DNA of 64,000 bases. It comes from Thermoflexibacter ruber (GTDB lineage: Bacteria > Bacteroidota > Bacteroidia > Cytophagales > Thermoflexibacteraceae). Each line of letters starts with the position of its first letter. Position 1 is the first letter of the stretch. Position numbers and translations under genes: made by a program. Of this stretch, positions 27,139 to 36,788 are shown in pieces. The stretch is from positions 1 through 64,000 of the forward strand of contig NZ_FONY01000026.1 in NCBI RefSeq assembly GCF_900113045.1, read 5' to 3'. The notes under the pieces were generated by a model that saw only the letters and a program-made list of their open reading frames with translations, had not been told where the DNA came from and did not search any database.

Positions 27139-27699
27139 ATGGAAGAAAAATTCAGTAATTATAATTTTTATTCAAGTTTTAGAGAAAATAAAATTTCTCT
27201 GGCTTTTCAAGGAATGATTTCCCAAGATTTGCTTTCTTTGATTGGGTTGAGCCTACGCAGGAAAAATGACAATGAAATGGTAGCCAGAAGGTTATTTGGC
27301 TTGGTAATAGAGTTGGCACAAAATATTTATCATTACTCCACAGAGAAAGCCTACTCAGAAAAAGATAAAAAAGAAGTGGGGGTAGGAATTATTGCGATTG
27401 GGGAAACCAATGAGCATTATATTGTCTGTTCGGGCAATAGAATGGACAGTAGAAAAATCAAACTCATTAGTGAGCGTTGCGACTACATCAATCAGTTAGA
27501 TGAGGAGGGGTTGAAAATGTATTACAAAGACCAACGCCGCAATCCAAGTGTAGAAGATAGCAAAGGAGCAGGTTTAGGACTGATAGACATGGTGAGAAAG
27601 TCAGGCAATCCGCTTACTTACATTATCAACGACAGCGATAAACCCAATGCTTTCTTGACCCTTGCTGTAAAAATAAACAAAACATTAGCCACAACTTAA
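27139..27699 (+). CDS. siaB: SiaB-type protein kinase
   Basis: 186 residues from the ATG at 27139; a TTG at 27124 would add five. It has a GHKL-type ATP-binding fold pattern: VIELAQNIYHYS as N-box, then SKGAGLGLIDM as the ATP-lid glycine box. It lacks a histidine phosphoacceptor domain. This matches SiaB, the kinase that phosphorylates SiaC and switches off a partner-controlled output in Pseudomonas. Five bases separate it from siaC, indicating an operon. Confidence 0.82.
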   Translation: MEEKFSNYNFYSSFRENKISLAFQGMISQDLLSLIGLSLRRKNDNEMVARRLFGLVIELAQNIYHYSTEKAYSEKDKKEVGVGIIAIGETNEHYIVCSGNRMDSRKIKLISERCDYINQLDEEGLKMYYKDQRRNPSVEDSKGAGLGLIDMVRKSGNPLTYIINDSDKPNAFLTLAVKINKTLATT

Positions 27700-27704
27700 T
27701 AATA

Positions 27705-28091
27705 ATGATGGAAGATTTTTACAACCCTCCAGACCATTTTATACCCGAGATACGTTTTAAAGCAGCTACTGGTGAACTGAATATTTCTGGTGAGTCTTTC
27801 CACGAATATTCTGTAGAGTTTTACCAGCCTGTTTTTGACTGGCTTCATAGGTTCTTAGAAATTCCTAACAAAACAATCACTATGAATTTTAAGATGACCT
27901 ATTTTAACACCAATACTTCGCGCCGCTTTTTAGAAATATTTGATTTATTAGAAGATTATGAAAAAAATAAGGGTGGGCGTGTAACGGTAAACTGGTACTA
28001 TAAGGCTCATGATGTAGATATGAAAGAGAGTGGAGAAGAATACATGGCAGATACTAACCTGACAATCAACTTGATTCCCTACGTAAGTTAG
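27705..28091 (+). CDS. siaC: SiaC-type regulatory phosphoprotein (DUF1987)
   Basis: 128 residues. FKAATGELNISGESFHEY near the start and MTYFNTNTSRRFLEIFDLLE near 64-83 are the SiaC/DUF1987 pattern. The phosphoacceptor threonine of this family should be one of T69/T71 in the NTNTS segment. In Pseudomonas, unphosphorylated SiaC activates the diguanylate cyclase SiaD and the phosphatase SiaA resets it. Neither SiaA nor SiaD is adjacent here, so the output must be elsewhere or different. Confidence 0.85.
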   Translation: MMEDFYNPPDHFIPEIRFKAATGELNISGESFHEYSVEFYQPVFDWLHRFLEIPNKTITMNFKMTYFNTNTSRRFLEIFDLLEDYEKNKGGRVTVNWYYKAHDVDMKESGEEYMADTNLTINLIPYVS

Positions 28092-28114
28092 TATATATCA
28101 TTTCCCAATCACAG

Positions 28115-28146
28115 GCAAGGTCTATTAGGCTTTGCTTTTTGTTTTT
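28115..28146 (+). terminator. Probable terminator after siaC
   Basis: GCAAGG and CTTTGC form a short stem (one G-T pair) followed by TTTTTGTTTTTT, 24 bases past the siaC stop. Confidence 0.5.
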
Positions 28147-28322
28147 TGCAAATTATCCTACATTTTTCGTATTTCTTTTTTTCTTGCTTTGATATTTTGC
28201 ATTAAAAATTTCTTTACTTTGGCGACAAAATCAATTCACATTATCTAACCTATATCTTCATCTCATATTTGTTTTTTATTTTATCTATTTTATTTCATTT
28301 ACCAATTAATTATCAGTATTTT

Positions 28323-30890
28323 ATGAAAAAACGACTTAAACTAAGTGCGATACTATTTTCTTTGTTTGCTTGCTTTGTTCTTGCAAAATCAGAAAATATT
28401 TTTGCTCAAAGACGAGGACAAGATGCCGACAAGCCAGCTACGACTACCTCTACCACCACTACCCCGCCTCCACCTGCCAAAGGAGGTATCAAGCCCTACA
28501 AAGAGGTCATCACCAGTAAGGCTATTACCAGCAAAGGTTTGATGACGGTTCACAAAGTAGAGGATAAGTGGTATTTTGAACTTCCTGATAGTGTATTTGA
28601 GCGAGAAATCATGGCTATTACGCGCTATACCCGAGTACCTGCTGGTGGGGGCAGATACGGAGGCGAAGAGGAAAATAGGCAGGTAATCAAATGGGAGAAA
28701 GCGCCTGACAATAAGATATTTTTGCGTTCTATCACTTATGTATTTGTCAGCCCTGATAGTACTAAGCCAATTTTCAAGGCAGTCAAAAACTCTACCGCAG
28801 ACCCCATCATTGGTTCTTTTGAAATCAAAGCTATTCGCAAAGATACTTCGGTGGTGATAGACGTTTCGGATTATTTCAAAGGAGATAACCAAGTATTTTC
28901 ACTTAGCCCGTTTAGGAAGCAACTTTTCAAAATCTCTTCGTTCCAAGCTGACCGCTCCTATATCCAAAGCATCAAAAGCTATCCTATCAATACAGAAATT
29001 CGTACAGTAAAAACTTTTGCCACCCAAGCTCCACCGCTTACTCCTCCGCCAGTCCCACAACCGGGAGTATATATCCCTGCAGGTTTAGATGCAGGAGTAA
29101 TTACGATAGAAATGAATACTTCTATGATTGCCTTACCCAAAGTGCCTATGCGTAAGCGTTATTTTGACCCCAGAGTAGGCTATTTTGCCAATGGCTACGG
29201 TACTTTTGAGGAAGAATCCCAAAAAGCAGACGAGGAGGTTTTTGCTGTAAGGTGGAGATTAGAGCCTAAAAATGCAGAAGATGCTCAAAGACAAAAAAGA
29301 GGCGAACTCATAGAACCCGCCAAACCTATCGTGTTTTACATAGACCCTGCCACCCCAGAGAGATGGAGAAAATATTTGAAGCAAGGCGTAGACGATTGGC
29401 AAGTAGCTTTTGAGAAAGCAGGTTGGAAAAATGCTATTCGTGGCGAATATTGGGACGAGAAAGACACCACCAAAAGTCTGGAAGATGCTCGCTTTTCTGT
29501 CATTCGCTACTTTGCCTCTGATATACAAAATGCTTACGGTCCTAACGTACATGACCCCCGTACAGGTGAAATTTTAGAAAGCCATATCGGCTGGTATCAC
29601 AACGTCATGCGTCTGCTAAGAAATTGGTACATGATTCAAACTGCGGCTGTCGACCCACGAGCGCGCAACAAAAAGTTTGATGATGCACTTATGGGAGAGC
29701 TTGTTCGCTTTGTTTCTTCTCACGAAGTAGGGCATACGCTTGGGCTAAGGCACAATATGGGGGCAAGCTCGGCTACGCCTGTGGAAAAACTCAGAGATAA
29801 GGAGTTTATCAAGCAAAATGGACATACTTCTTCTATCATGGATTATGCGCGTTTTAACTACGTAGCCCAGCCAGAGGATGGCATTACAGACCTATTCCCA
29901 AGAATTGGCGACTACGATATTTGGGCGATTGAGTGGGGCTACAAGTACTTTGCTGATGCCAAAAGTGCAGAAGAAGAAAAAAAATTACTTAACAGCATTA
30001 CCAAAGAAAAAGTAAAAAATCCTCGCTTGGCTTTTGGCTCGGAAGTAAGTCCACACGACCCCCGCTATCAGACGGAAGACTTAGGGGACGATGCTATGAA
30101 AGCCTCCGAATATGGTATTAAAAATCTAAAACGCATTTTACCAAACTTACCTGCTTGGTCAAAAGAAGACGGGGAAAGCTATACGGAATTAGTAGAACTC
30201 TATGACAACGTAGTAGGGCAATTCCGCCGCTATGTAGGTCATGTAGCAAAAAATGTAGGTGGGATTTATGACACACCTAAAACCTATGATATGCAAGGTG
30301 ATGTCTATGAGGTAGTTCCCAAAGCCAAGCAAAAAGAGGCAATCGCTTTCCTCAACAAACATCTTTTTGAAACGCCTACTTGGTTGCTTGACCCAAATGT
30401 ACTCAACAAAATTCGCCCTGAGCAAGGCATAGAAGCGATTAAAAGTATGCAAGATTTTGCACTAAGTAACTTGCTTTCAGGAGATAAGATGATACGCCTC
30501 ATGGAAACAGGGGGAAAAAATGCAGCGAACTATAACTTAGATGAACTCATGACGGATTTGCGCACAGGAATATGGTCAGAGCTGAGAACTAAAAAGCCTA
30601 TAGACATTCACCGCCGTAACTTGCAAAAGGTTTTTGTAGAAAAGGTAATTGCAGCACTGAATCCTACTCAGCCCGCTACCTTAGCCTATGTGCCTGTGGG
30701 AGGAGCGTATGGTTTTAATACGCGTAGAGTAGATTTGAAAACTACCGACTTGCCTTCTATTGCTCGTGGACATTTAGAGGCATTGCTTGGAGAAATTAGG
30801 GCTTCGCTTCCTCTGATAACTGACAAAATGAGCCGCTATCACTTGCAAGATGTAGTTAAACGCATAGACAATGCACTGAATCCTAAATAG
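28323..30890 (+). CDS. Secreted zinc metalloprotease (DUF5117/DUF5118 type)
   Basis: 855 residues from the ATG at 28323 (MKKRLKLSAILF), chosen for its clean signal peptide ending IFAQ. A short Thr/Pro-rich linker follows. The zinc motif SSHEVGHTLGLRHNMGAS (His467 first ligand; HExxHxxGxxH) identifies a metzincin-like peptidase. The preceding VIRYFASDIQNAYGPNVHDPRTGEIL and the following SSIMDYARFNY are typical of the large Bacteroidota family with DUF5117 and DUF4953-like regions. It probably acts in the periplasm or outside the cell. The substrate is unknown. Confidence 0.9.
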   Translation: MKKRLKLSAILFSLFACFVLAKSENIFAQRRGQDADKPATTTSTTTTPPPPAKGGIKPYKEVITSKAITSKGLMTVHKVEDKWYFELPDSVFEREIMAITRYTRVPAGGGRYGGEEENRQVIKWEKAPDNKIFLRSITYVFVSPDSTKPIFKAVKNSTADPIIGSFEIKAIRKDTSVVIDVSDYFKGDNQVFSLSPFRKQLFKISSFQADRSYIQSIKSYPINTEIRTVKTFATQAPPLTPPPVPQPGVYIPAGLDAGVITIEMNTSMIALPKVPMRKRYFDPRVGYFANGYGTFEEESQKADEEVFAVRWRLEPKNAEDAQRQKRGELIEPAKPIVFYIDPATPERWRKYLKQGVDDWQVAFEKAGWKNAIRGEYWDEKDTTKSLEDARFSVIRYFASDIQNAYGPNVHDPRTGEILESHIGWYHNVMRLLRNWYMIQTAAVDPRARNKKFDDALMGELVRFVSSHEVGHTLGLRHNMGASSATPVEKLRDKEFIKQNGHTSSIMDYARFNYVAQPEDGITDLFPRIGDYDIWAIEWGYKYFADAKSAEEEKKLLNSITKEKVKNPRLAFGSEVSPHDPRYQTEDLGDDAMKASEYGIKNLKRILPNLPAWSKEDGESYTELVELYDNVVGQFRRYVGHVAKNVGGIYDTPKTYDMQGDVYEVVPKAKQKEAIAFLNKHLFETPTWLLDPNVLNKIRPEQGIEAIKSMQDFALSNLLSGDKMIRLMETGGKNAANYNLDELMTDLRTGIWSELRTKKPIDIHRRNLQKVFVEKVIAALNPTQPATLAYVPVGGAYGFNTRRVDLKTTDLPSIARGHLEALLGEIRASLPLITDKMSRYHLQDVVKRIDNALNPK

Positions 30891-30915
30891 TAGCAAATTG
30901 ATAGTATAAAAAATC

Positions 30916-30961
30916 ATCAAAAGCTATTCTATTTAAGCATGGAATAGCTTTTGATTTTTCG
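30916..30961 (+). terminator. Rho-independent terminator after the metalloprotease gene
   Basis: ATCAAAAGCTATTC (30916-30929) pairs perfectly with GAATAGCTTTTGAT (30942-30955), followed by TTTTC. It lies 25 bases past the stop. Confidence 0.8.
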
Positions 30962-31125
30962 TTGTAATTCCCTCCTCAGTTCCATTTGACACCATCGCTC
31001 AATATTTTTTATTCAAACAGTGATTTATATCATTTTTACTTATCATTCAATCGCTTAAAATTGTATAAAAAATTTTAATTTTAACAAGTTCATAATAAGC
31101 AAGGTAAATCTAAATTTCAAAAATC

Positions 31126-32970
31126 ATGCTCGTATCAAAATATCCTAACAATCTAAGCCACCAAGAAATCATTGCTTGGGTGCAGCAAACTGCCGAGTAT
31201 TGTCAACCTAAAGAAGTATATTGGTGTGATGGCTCTGAGCAAGAATATCAGCAAATGTGTCAAAAATTGGTTGATAAAGGTACTTTTATCAAACTCAATG
31301 AACAGAAAAGACCCAATAGCTACGCCTGCTTTTCTGACCCAAGCGATGTAGCACGCGTAGAAGATAAAACTTTTATATGTAGCTTACGAAAACAAGATGC
31401 AGGTCCGACCAACAACTGGGTTGCTCCTAAACAAATGAAAGCAACCCTGCAAGCACTCTTTAAGGATTGCATGAAAGGACGCACTATGTATGTCATTCCT
31501 TTTAGTATGGGTCCCATAGGCTCGCCTTTGGCAAAAATCGGCATTCAAATTACTGACTCTGAGTACGTAGTTGTAAATATGAAAATTATGACTCGCATGA
31601 GTCCAAAGATATGGGATATTTTAGGGACAAGTGGAGATTTTGTGAAGTGCTTACATTCGGTAGGTGCGCCTCTCCAAGAGGGACAGCAAGATGCTAAGTG
31701 GCCTTGTAATCCTACGGTCAAATACATTGTTCACTTTCCAGAGGAGCGTGCTATCGTTTCTTATGGCTCAGGCTATGGAGGAAATGCTCTTTTAGGCAAA
31801 AAATGCTTGGCTTTGCGTATCGCATCTGCTATAGGAAGGGAAGAAGGGTGGTTAGCAGAACACATGCTCATCTTAGGTGTCAAAAGCCCTCAGGGAGAGA
31901 AAACTTATGTTGCTGCTGCTTTCCCAAGTGCTTGCGGAAAGACAAACTTTGCTATGCTCATACCTCCAAAAGAGATGGAAGGCTGGGAAATAACTACCGT
32001 AGGGGACGATATCGCTTGGATACACCCAGACGAGGAAGGTAACTTATATGCGATTAATCCTGAGGCAGGTTATTTTGGCGTTGCACCCGGCACCAATGAG
32101 AAAACTAATCCTAATGCGATGGCAACTATCGCTAAAAATACCATTTTTACTAATGTAGGCATTACGCCCGACGGCGATGTGTGGTGGGAAGGCATGAGCA
32201 AAGAAGCCCCTGAAGGTTTGATAGATTGGACAGGTAAACCCTATGACCCTAAAAGCGGAAAGCCTGCTGCACACCCCAACGCCCGCTTTACTACACCTGC
32301 TTCCCAATGCCCAAGCATAGACCCCGACTGGGAAAACCCTAACGGAGTACTGATTAGTGCATTTATTTTTGGAGGTAGGCGAAGCACTACTATACCTCTT
32401 GTTTATCAGGCATTTAATTGGAATTTTGGTGTTTACTTAGCCTCTACTATGGGTTCTGAAATGACTGCGGCTGCCTTTGGTGAGATTGGCAAAGTGCGTC
32501 GCGACCCTTTTGCAATGTTGCCTTTTTGTGGGTATCACATGGCAGATTATTTCAATCATTGGCTGCAACTGGGACGCAATCTCAAACGCCCTCCACGTAT
32601 TTTTGGAGTCAATTGGTTTAGAAAACACAAAGACGGCAAATTTTTATGGAACGGCTTTGGGGACAACATGCGCATACTCAAATGGGTGATAGACCGCGTC
32701 AAAGGGAGAGCATCTGCCCAAGAAAGTGCCATAGGTTGGATGCCTCTATACGAGGACATAGATTGGAGAGGCTATGAGTTTAGCCGTGAGGATTTTGAGA
32801 AAATCAATAGCATAGATAACGAAGCATGGAAAGCTGAACTATTGGCTCATGAAGAGCTTTTTGAAAAAATGTATGACAAATTGCCAAAGGAATATGTAGC
32901 TATGCGCGAATTGTTACTTTCGGCTTTATGGCGTTCTCCTGAGAAAACAGAATTAGCAGGCGAGGTATAA
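31126..32970 (+). CDS. pckG: Phosphoenolpyruvate carboxykinase (GTP)
   Basis: 614 residues, the length of the GTP-dependent family. It converts oxaloacetate and GTP to PEP, GDP and CO2 (gluconeogenesis), or the reverse. Key blocks seen: [16 protein letters not shown], the kinase-1 loop [12 protein letters not shown] (266-277, reactive Cys270 and Lys272), GDDIAW metal-binding block, and [33 protein letters not shown] near the C-terminus binds the nucleotide. Most Bacteroidota use the ATP enzyme, so the GTP type narrows the host. No regulatory site is evident in the 155 bases between the upstream terminator and the ATG. Confidence 0.96.
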   Translation: MLVSKYPNNLSHQEIIAWVQQTAEYCQPKEVYWCDGSEQEYQQMCQKLVDKGTFIKLNEQKRPNSYACFSDPSDVARVEDKTFICSLRKQDAGPTNNWVAPKQMKATLQALFKDCMKGRTMYVIPFSMGPIGSPLAKIGIQITDSEYVVVNMKIMTRMSPKIWDILGTSGDFVKCLHSVGAPLQEGQQDAKWPCNPTVKYIVHFPEERAIVSYGSGYGGNALLGKKCLALRIASAIGREEGWLAEHMLILGVKSPQGEKTYVAAAFPSACGKTNFAMLIPPKEMEGWEITTVGDDIAWIHPDEEGNLYAINPEAGYFGVAPGTNEKTNPNAMATIAKNTIFTNVGITPDGDVWWEGMSKEAPEGLIDWTGKPYDPKSGKPAAHPNARFTTPASQCPSIDPDWENPNGVLISAFIFGGRRSTTIPLVYQAFNWNFGVYLASTMGSEMTAAAFGEIGKVRRDPFAMLPFCGYHMADYFNHWLQLGRNLKRPPRIFGVNWFRKHKDGKFLWNGFGDNMRILKWVIDRVKGRASAQESAIGWMPLYEDIDWRGYEFSREDFEKINSIDNEAWKAELLAHEELFEKMYDKLPKEYVAMRELLLSALWRSPEKTELAGEV

Positions 32971-32987
32971 AATACGAATAGCAGGTT

Positions 32988-33989
32988 TCAATTTGAAATT
33001 ACGGGCTTAGAGGCACTCAAGTCAAAAGAGATTTCCGTGCCTTTGCCCTGCTCGCTCCAGATTTGGATGGGGCTTTGATGTAGGTCAAGGATAGCTTTGG
33101 CGGTAATCATGCCCAAACCCAAGCCACTCTCGTTGGCTGTGCCTTTTTGTGTACTTTTGCGACTTGGATTGAATAGGTTTTGGATTTTAGCCTTTCCCAT
33201 ACCTATTCCTGTGTCTTTTATATGCACGCTTATCTTGCTGTCAATTACCTTTGCACCCAGCACGACTGCATCGCCTTTTCTACAAAACTTTACTGCATTG
33301 GACACAAAGTTGCTAATCGCTTGCTGAATCATGCGTTTATCGCCCTGAGCGAGAGGCATATTAGCTTCATGGATTTCCTTAGATATACTGACTCCTTTTT
33401 GTATGGCTTGTTTTTCGTAAAATGCAAGGACTTCATCTATAACTTTTTGTATGTCAAAGTCATCTATTTTCAAAGAAAAATTTTTGACTTGTAGGCTTGA
33501 CCATTCTAATAAGTTACTCATCTGAAAAAGCAACTTCTCCATTTGCAGATTGAGATAGCTTACAGATTCAGAAACCAATGGATTCTCAATATTTTCCACA
33601 TCTAATTGGACTAAATCAATCATGCTTTTTAGGCTTTTGAGAGGGCTTCCCAAATCAAAAGAGATGATGCTATAGAGTTTATCTAATTGTTCTTTCAGGT
33701 CTTGTACTTGTTTTTGACTATCTGCTAAGTGCTGAAAAACGTGCTTTTGCCCATTAATCGCACCTTCCATATCTAAAAGATATTTAGACAGTAAGTTTTC
33801 ATCTTCTATTTGTCTAATCAGTTCTATAAGTTGAGATTGAAGCATATCACTTTGATTTTGTTTATAGACTTTTTCCCGAAGTTCAAACGGATAAATCATC
33901 TCGAGGGGCTTACCCTTGAAATCAAACTTCCGTAAGACTCCTAAGCACTTGTGCCAACAAAGATAACACATTTTCGCCTTTGCAAGCAT
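32988..33989 (-). CDS. Sensor histidine kinase-like protein without the phosphoacceptor His
   Basis: 333 residues, soluble. The N-terminus has a Cys/His cluster (MCYLCWHKCLG). A long helix leads to a HisKA-like region, SIISFDLGSPLKSLKSM, where the usual HDLRSPL block has Phe for the His and Gly for the Arg. The ATPase domain looks intact: QAISNFVSNAVKF (N-box), DTGIGMGKAK, and SGLGLGMITAKAI. It may therefore bind ATP without accepting phosphate itself, acting as a regulator or heterodimer partner, or phosphorylate another protein. The start at 33989 is an ATG; a later ATG at 33899 would remove the Cys cluster. It converges on pckG with 17 bp between. Confidence 0.8.
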   Translation of the reverse strand: MLAKAKMCYLCWHKCLGVLRKFDFKGKPLEMIYPFELREKVYKQNQSDMLQSQLIELIRQIEDENLLSKYLLDMEGAINGQKHVFQHLADSQKQVQDLKEQLDKLYSIISFDLGSPLKSLKSMIDLVQLDVENIENPLVSESVSYLNLQMEKLLFQMSNLLEWSSLQVKNFSLKIDDFDIQKVIDEVLAFYEKQAIQKGVSISKEIHEANMPLAQGDKRMIQQAISNFVSNAVKFCRKGDAVVLGAKVIDSKISVHIKDTGIGMGKAKIQNLFNPSRKSTQKGTANESGLGLGMITAKAILDLHQSPIQIWSEQGKGTEISFDLSASKPVISN

Positions 33990-34367
33990 ATTATAGAAGG
34001 TTTCAGGAAAACGGAATAAGATTTTGTAAAATGTATGAATTTAGTTTTTTGTACCTCATGACCGCTATTAGGTTTGCTTTTGGCAATAAATGTTAAAAAG
34101 GTAACAGATAAGGCTTTTTTGCATAAAATTCCTTAGATTTACTTTCATTTATGTCCAAAAGGCAAATGCCATCTGTGATAATCCTTGGACTGAAGTAAAA
34201 TCTTTACAGTTAAGATGGTATTAACTAAGTGCCTTTACTTACATCAGCAAGTATATAAATAAAAAATACACATTCATTTCAACTCATAGCAAACAAGCAA
34301 GCATGTTTTTAGTTATAGTGTTATCTTAACCAAGTTGCCAAAATAGAATCTTAATCACCATTTCCTT
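33990..34367. other. 378-base divergent intergenic region
   Basis: No gene is seen. It must hold promoters for both the kinase-like gene (minus) and crtB (plus), but no clear TTTG/TAnnTTTG pair was found. A possible folded structure is GTCCAA (34153) pairing with TTGGAC (34188), enclosing GGCAAATGCC. Confidence 0.5.
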
Positions 34368-35204
34368 ATGATGGAACTTTTTAACCTAACTACTTTCAAG
34401 TGTAGTGAAATTGTTACTAAAAGTTATAGCACCTCTTTCTCTTTAGGAATCAGGATGTTTGACCGTAAGTTACATGCACCTATTTACGGGATATACGGTT
34501 TTGTTCGCTATGCTGATGAAATTGTAGATACCTTTCATGGCTACAACAAGAAAAGACTGTTGGACGATTTCAAAAAAGATACTTTCCAAGCCATAGAGGA
34601 CAAGATTAGCCTCAATCCTATTCTGCACTCTTTCCAAATAGTAGTAAATAAATATAATATTGAACATGAGTTAATTACTGCTTTTTTGCATAGTATGGAA
34701 ATGGATTTGTACTTCAATGAGTACAATCAAACGCATTACGAGGAGTACATTTACGGCTCTGCAGAAGTAGTCGGGTTGATGTGTTTACGAGTATTCTGTG
34801 AAGGCAACGAAGAAGCCTATCAGCGTTTGAAGCCTGCGGCGCGTAGTTTAGGTTCTGCGTTTCAAAAAGTAAACTTTTTGAGAGATATGAAAAGTGATTA
34901 TTTTGAAAGAGGACGTACTTACTTCCCCAATGTAGATTTCAAGAGATTTGACTACCAAGCAAAAAAAGAAATAGAAGCAGACATTCAGCGAGATTTTGAC
35001 CATGCCTATACAGGTATCTTGCAGTTGCCTAAATCGGCTCGCTTAGGGGTTTATTTGGCTTACATCTATTACTTAAAACTATTTAGAAAAATACAAGAAA
35101 CCGCTCCTACCAAAGTAATGAATGAGCGCATCAGAGTTCCTGATACAAAAAAGTTTACGCTTTTGGTCAAGAGCTATGTTAAACATCAACTTAACTACAT
35201 CTAA
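34368..35204 (+). CDS. crtB: Phytoene/squalene synthase family protein
   Basis: 278 residues of the trans-isoprenyl diphosphate synthase head-to-head family. Both Asp-rich metal motifs are present: RYADEIVDTF near 45 and LRDMKSDYFERGRTYFP near 170. KSYSTSFSLGIRMF near residue 20 is the substrate-binding block. It probably condenses two geranylgeranyl diphosphates to phytoene, the first step to carotenoid pigments; squalene synthase activity is not excluded. No crtI or crtZ is next to it. The downstream small gene starts 3 bp later and is likely cotranscribed. Confidence 0.88.
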   Translation: MMELFNLTTFKCSEIVTKSYSTSFSLGIRMFDRKLHAPIYGIYGFVRYADEIVDTFHGYNKKRLLDDFKKDTFQAIEDKISLNPILHSFQIVVNKYNIEHELITAFLHSMEMDLYFNEYNQTHYEEYIYGSAEVVGLMCLRVFCEGNEEAYQRLKPAARSLGSAFQKVNFLRDMKSDYFERGRTYFPNVDFKRFDYQAKKEIEADIQRDFDHAYTGILQLPKSARLGVYLAYIYYLKLFRKIQETAPTKVMNERIRVPDTKKFTLLVKSYVKHQLNYI

Positions 35205-35207
35205 AGT

Positions 35208-35702
35208 ATGCCTTTACCGCAACTTGTGAAAAATGGAGAAATCGATATTAGCATTTTGCGAAAGGAGTACTTAAAAGCAGTAGAAGATAGCAAAGGCATT
35301 GATTTCTTACTTCATACGCTCAAGAAAGTAAATTCTCAAAATGGGTTGGTAGTAGCTTATCAAGCCTGTTTAGAAACTCTAAAAGCAAAATCTCTGTGGA
35401 ATCCTTTAGAAAAATTAGCCCTTGCCAAGCAGTCCCAAGACACTTTTGCAAGAGCAGTTGCACTCAATCCACATCATTTAGAAATCCGATTTTTACGTTA
35501 CTCTATCCAACTCTCTCTCCCTTCGTACCTATATTTGAGCAATCATTTGGAAGAGGACAAACAAGTAATTTTAAGTCTTTTGCAAAAAAAAGATTTCCAA
35601 GACATAGACAAGGAAAGTTTGCAAATCATCACAGATTTTCTCCTTCGTCAAGGGCAACTGCAAGCCTCTGAAAAAGAAATAGTGCAAAAACTTTCCTTGT
35701 GA
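35208..35702 (+). CDS. Hypothetical helical protein linked to crtB
   Basis: 164 residues, no signal peptide or membrane helix, mostly alpha-helical with TPR-like character (AFQ-type packing such as SQDTFARAVALNPHHLEIRFLRYSIQ). Its 3-bp gap from crtB suggests translational coupling. Similar small proteins accompany crtB in other Bacteroidota as I recall, but no function is known to me. A role with the synthase or in pigment regulation is conjecture. Confidence 0.75.
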   Translation: MPLPQLVKNGEIDISILRKEYLKAVEDSKGIDFLLHTLKKVNSQNGLVVAYQACLETLKAKSLWNPLEKLALAKQSQDTFARAVALNPHHLEIRFLRYSIQLSLPSYLYLSNHLEEDKQVILSLLQKKDFQDIDKESLQIITDFLLRQGQLQASEKEIVQKLSL

Positions 35703-35719
35703 GATAAGAGATGGGTTAA

Positions 35720-36577
35720 TTAATACTTCAACTTTTTCAAATAATCAAAACTCATTTTAATACTCTCCAGCGGAGGGCGTTTGCAAACATCTTGCTCTAC
35801 AAAAAAGTGCTTCATGCCCGCTTTGCCCGCATTTTGAAAAATCTTTTTAAAATCAATCACTCCTTGTCCTACTTCTGTAAATTCTTTTTTCTCCGTCTTG
35901 TCCATGTCTTTGACGTGCCAAAGAGCAAATCTATTAGGATATTTCTCAAAATAAGCAACTGGGTCTTGCCCTGCCTTCACTGTCCAGAAAATATCCATTT
36001 CCATGGTCATTAGGTCGTTGGGAATATTCTGTAACAGATAGTCAAATAGCATCTGCCCTTCGACAAGGTCAAACTCAAAGGCGTGGTTGTGGTAAGCAAA
36101 TTGGATTCCTGCCTTTTTGCAGGCTTCGCCCGTTTTTGAGAAAAGCTCAACCAAAGTTTTGAAGTCATCTAAACTTTTACGTTCTTGAGGAGCAGTAAAA
36201 GGGCAAACGATAAATTTTTGACCAATGGTGGCAGAGGCTTCTATCATCTCATTTAAGCCATTTTTCAAAACAGCAGTACTTACGTGTCCGCTGATAGCTT
36301 TTAGCCCGTTATCACCTAAGAGTTTTCTGAACTCCGCAGGTGTTTTCCCATAAAACTTGCCTTCTCTATATCCTGCCAGCTCTACTTCCTTATAGCCGAT
36401 AGCAGCCACCTTTTGCAAGGTAGCAGTTGGGTCTTTGTCCATATCAGACCTGACTGTATAGAGTTGAACTCCTTGAGTTTTGATGCGAGCCGCTTGCATA
36501 GCTTGTGGCAAGAGAGCCATTGCAGTAGCACCAACTAATGATTTTTTTAAAAAAGTTCTACGATTTTCCATTTTCAT
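35720..36577 (-). CDS. Tat-exported sugar phosphate isomerase/epimerase-like TIM barrel
   Basis: 285 residues. The N-terminus has a twin-arginine signal (NRRTFLKKSLVGATAMALLP, cleavage about residue 30 at MQAA). The body is a xylose-isomerase-like TIM barrel: GVQLYTVRSDM, GYKEVELAGY, FAYHNHAFEFD, MTMEMDIFWTVKAGQDP, and LWHVKDMD, with His/Glu/Asp residues for a metal site. Enzymes of this group isomerise or epimerise sugars and are often exported in Bacteroidota. The substrate is unknown. It converges on the crtB operon with 17 bp between. Confidence 0.87.
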   Translation of the reverse strand: MKMENRRTFLKKSLVGATAMALLPQAMQAARIKTQGVQLYTVRSDMDKDPTATLQKVAAIGYKEVELAGYREGKFYGKTPAEFRKLLGDNGLKAISGHVSTAVLKNGLNEMIEASATIGQKFIVCPFTAPQERKSLDDFKTLVELFSKTGEACKKAGIQFAYHNHAFEFDLVEGQMLFDYLLQNIPNDLMTMEMDIFWTVKAGQDPVAYFEKYPNRFALWHVKDMDKTEKKEFTEVGQGVIDFKKIFQNAGKAGMKHFFVEQDVCKRPPLESIKMSFDYLKKLKY

Positions 36578-36788
36578 CGTTATTATGAGTAAACTAAAAA
36601 TAGTACAGTAAAAGTGAGGTATTGATATGTATTATGGTATGAAAATTATTACTTTTTTGTAAAAAAATATGTTTGTCTAAATGATTTTTTTGCAAAATCC
36701 TGAGATTTTATTTTATTTAAGACTGATTCTTTGTTAGTTATGATTTTTTACGTATTTTCACAAAAATTATTTTAATCAACCAATTTTT

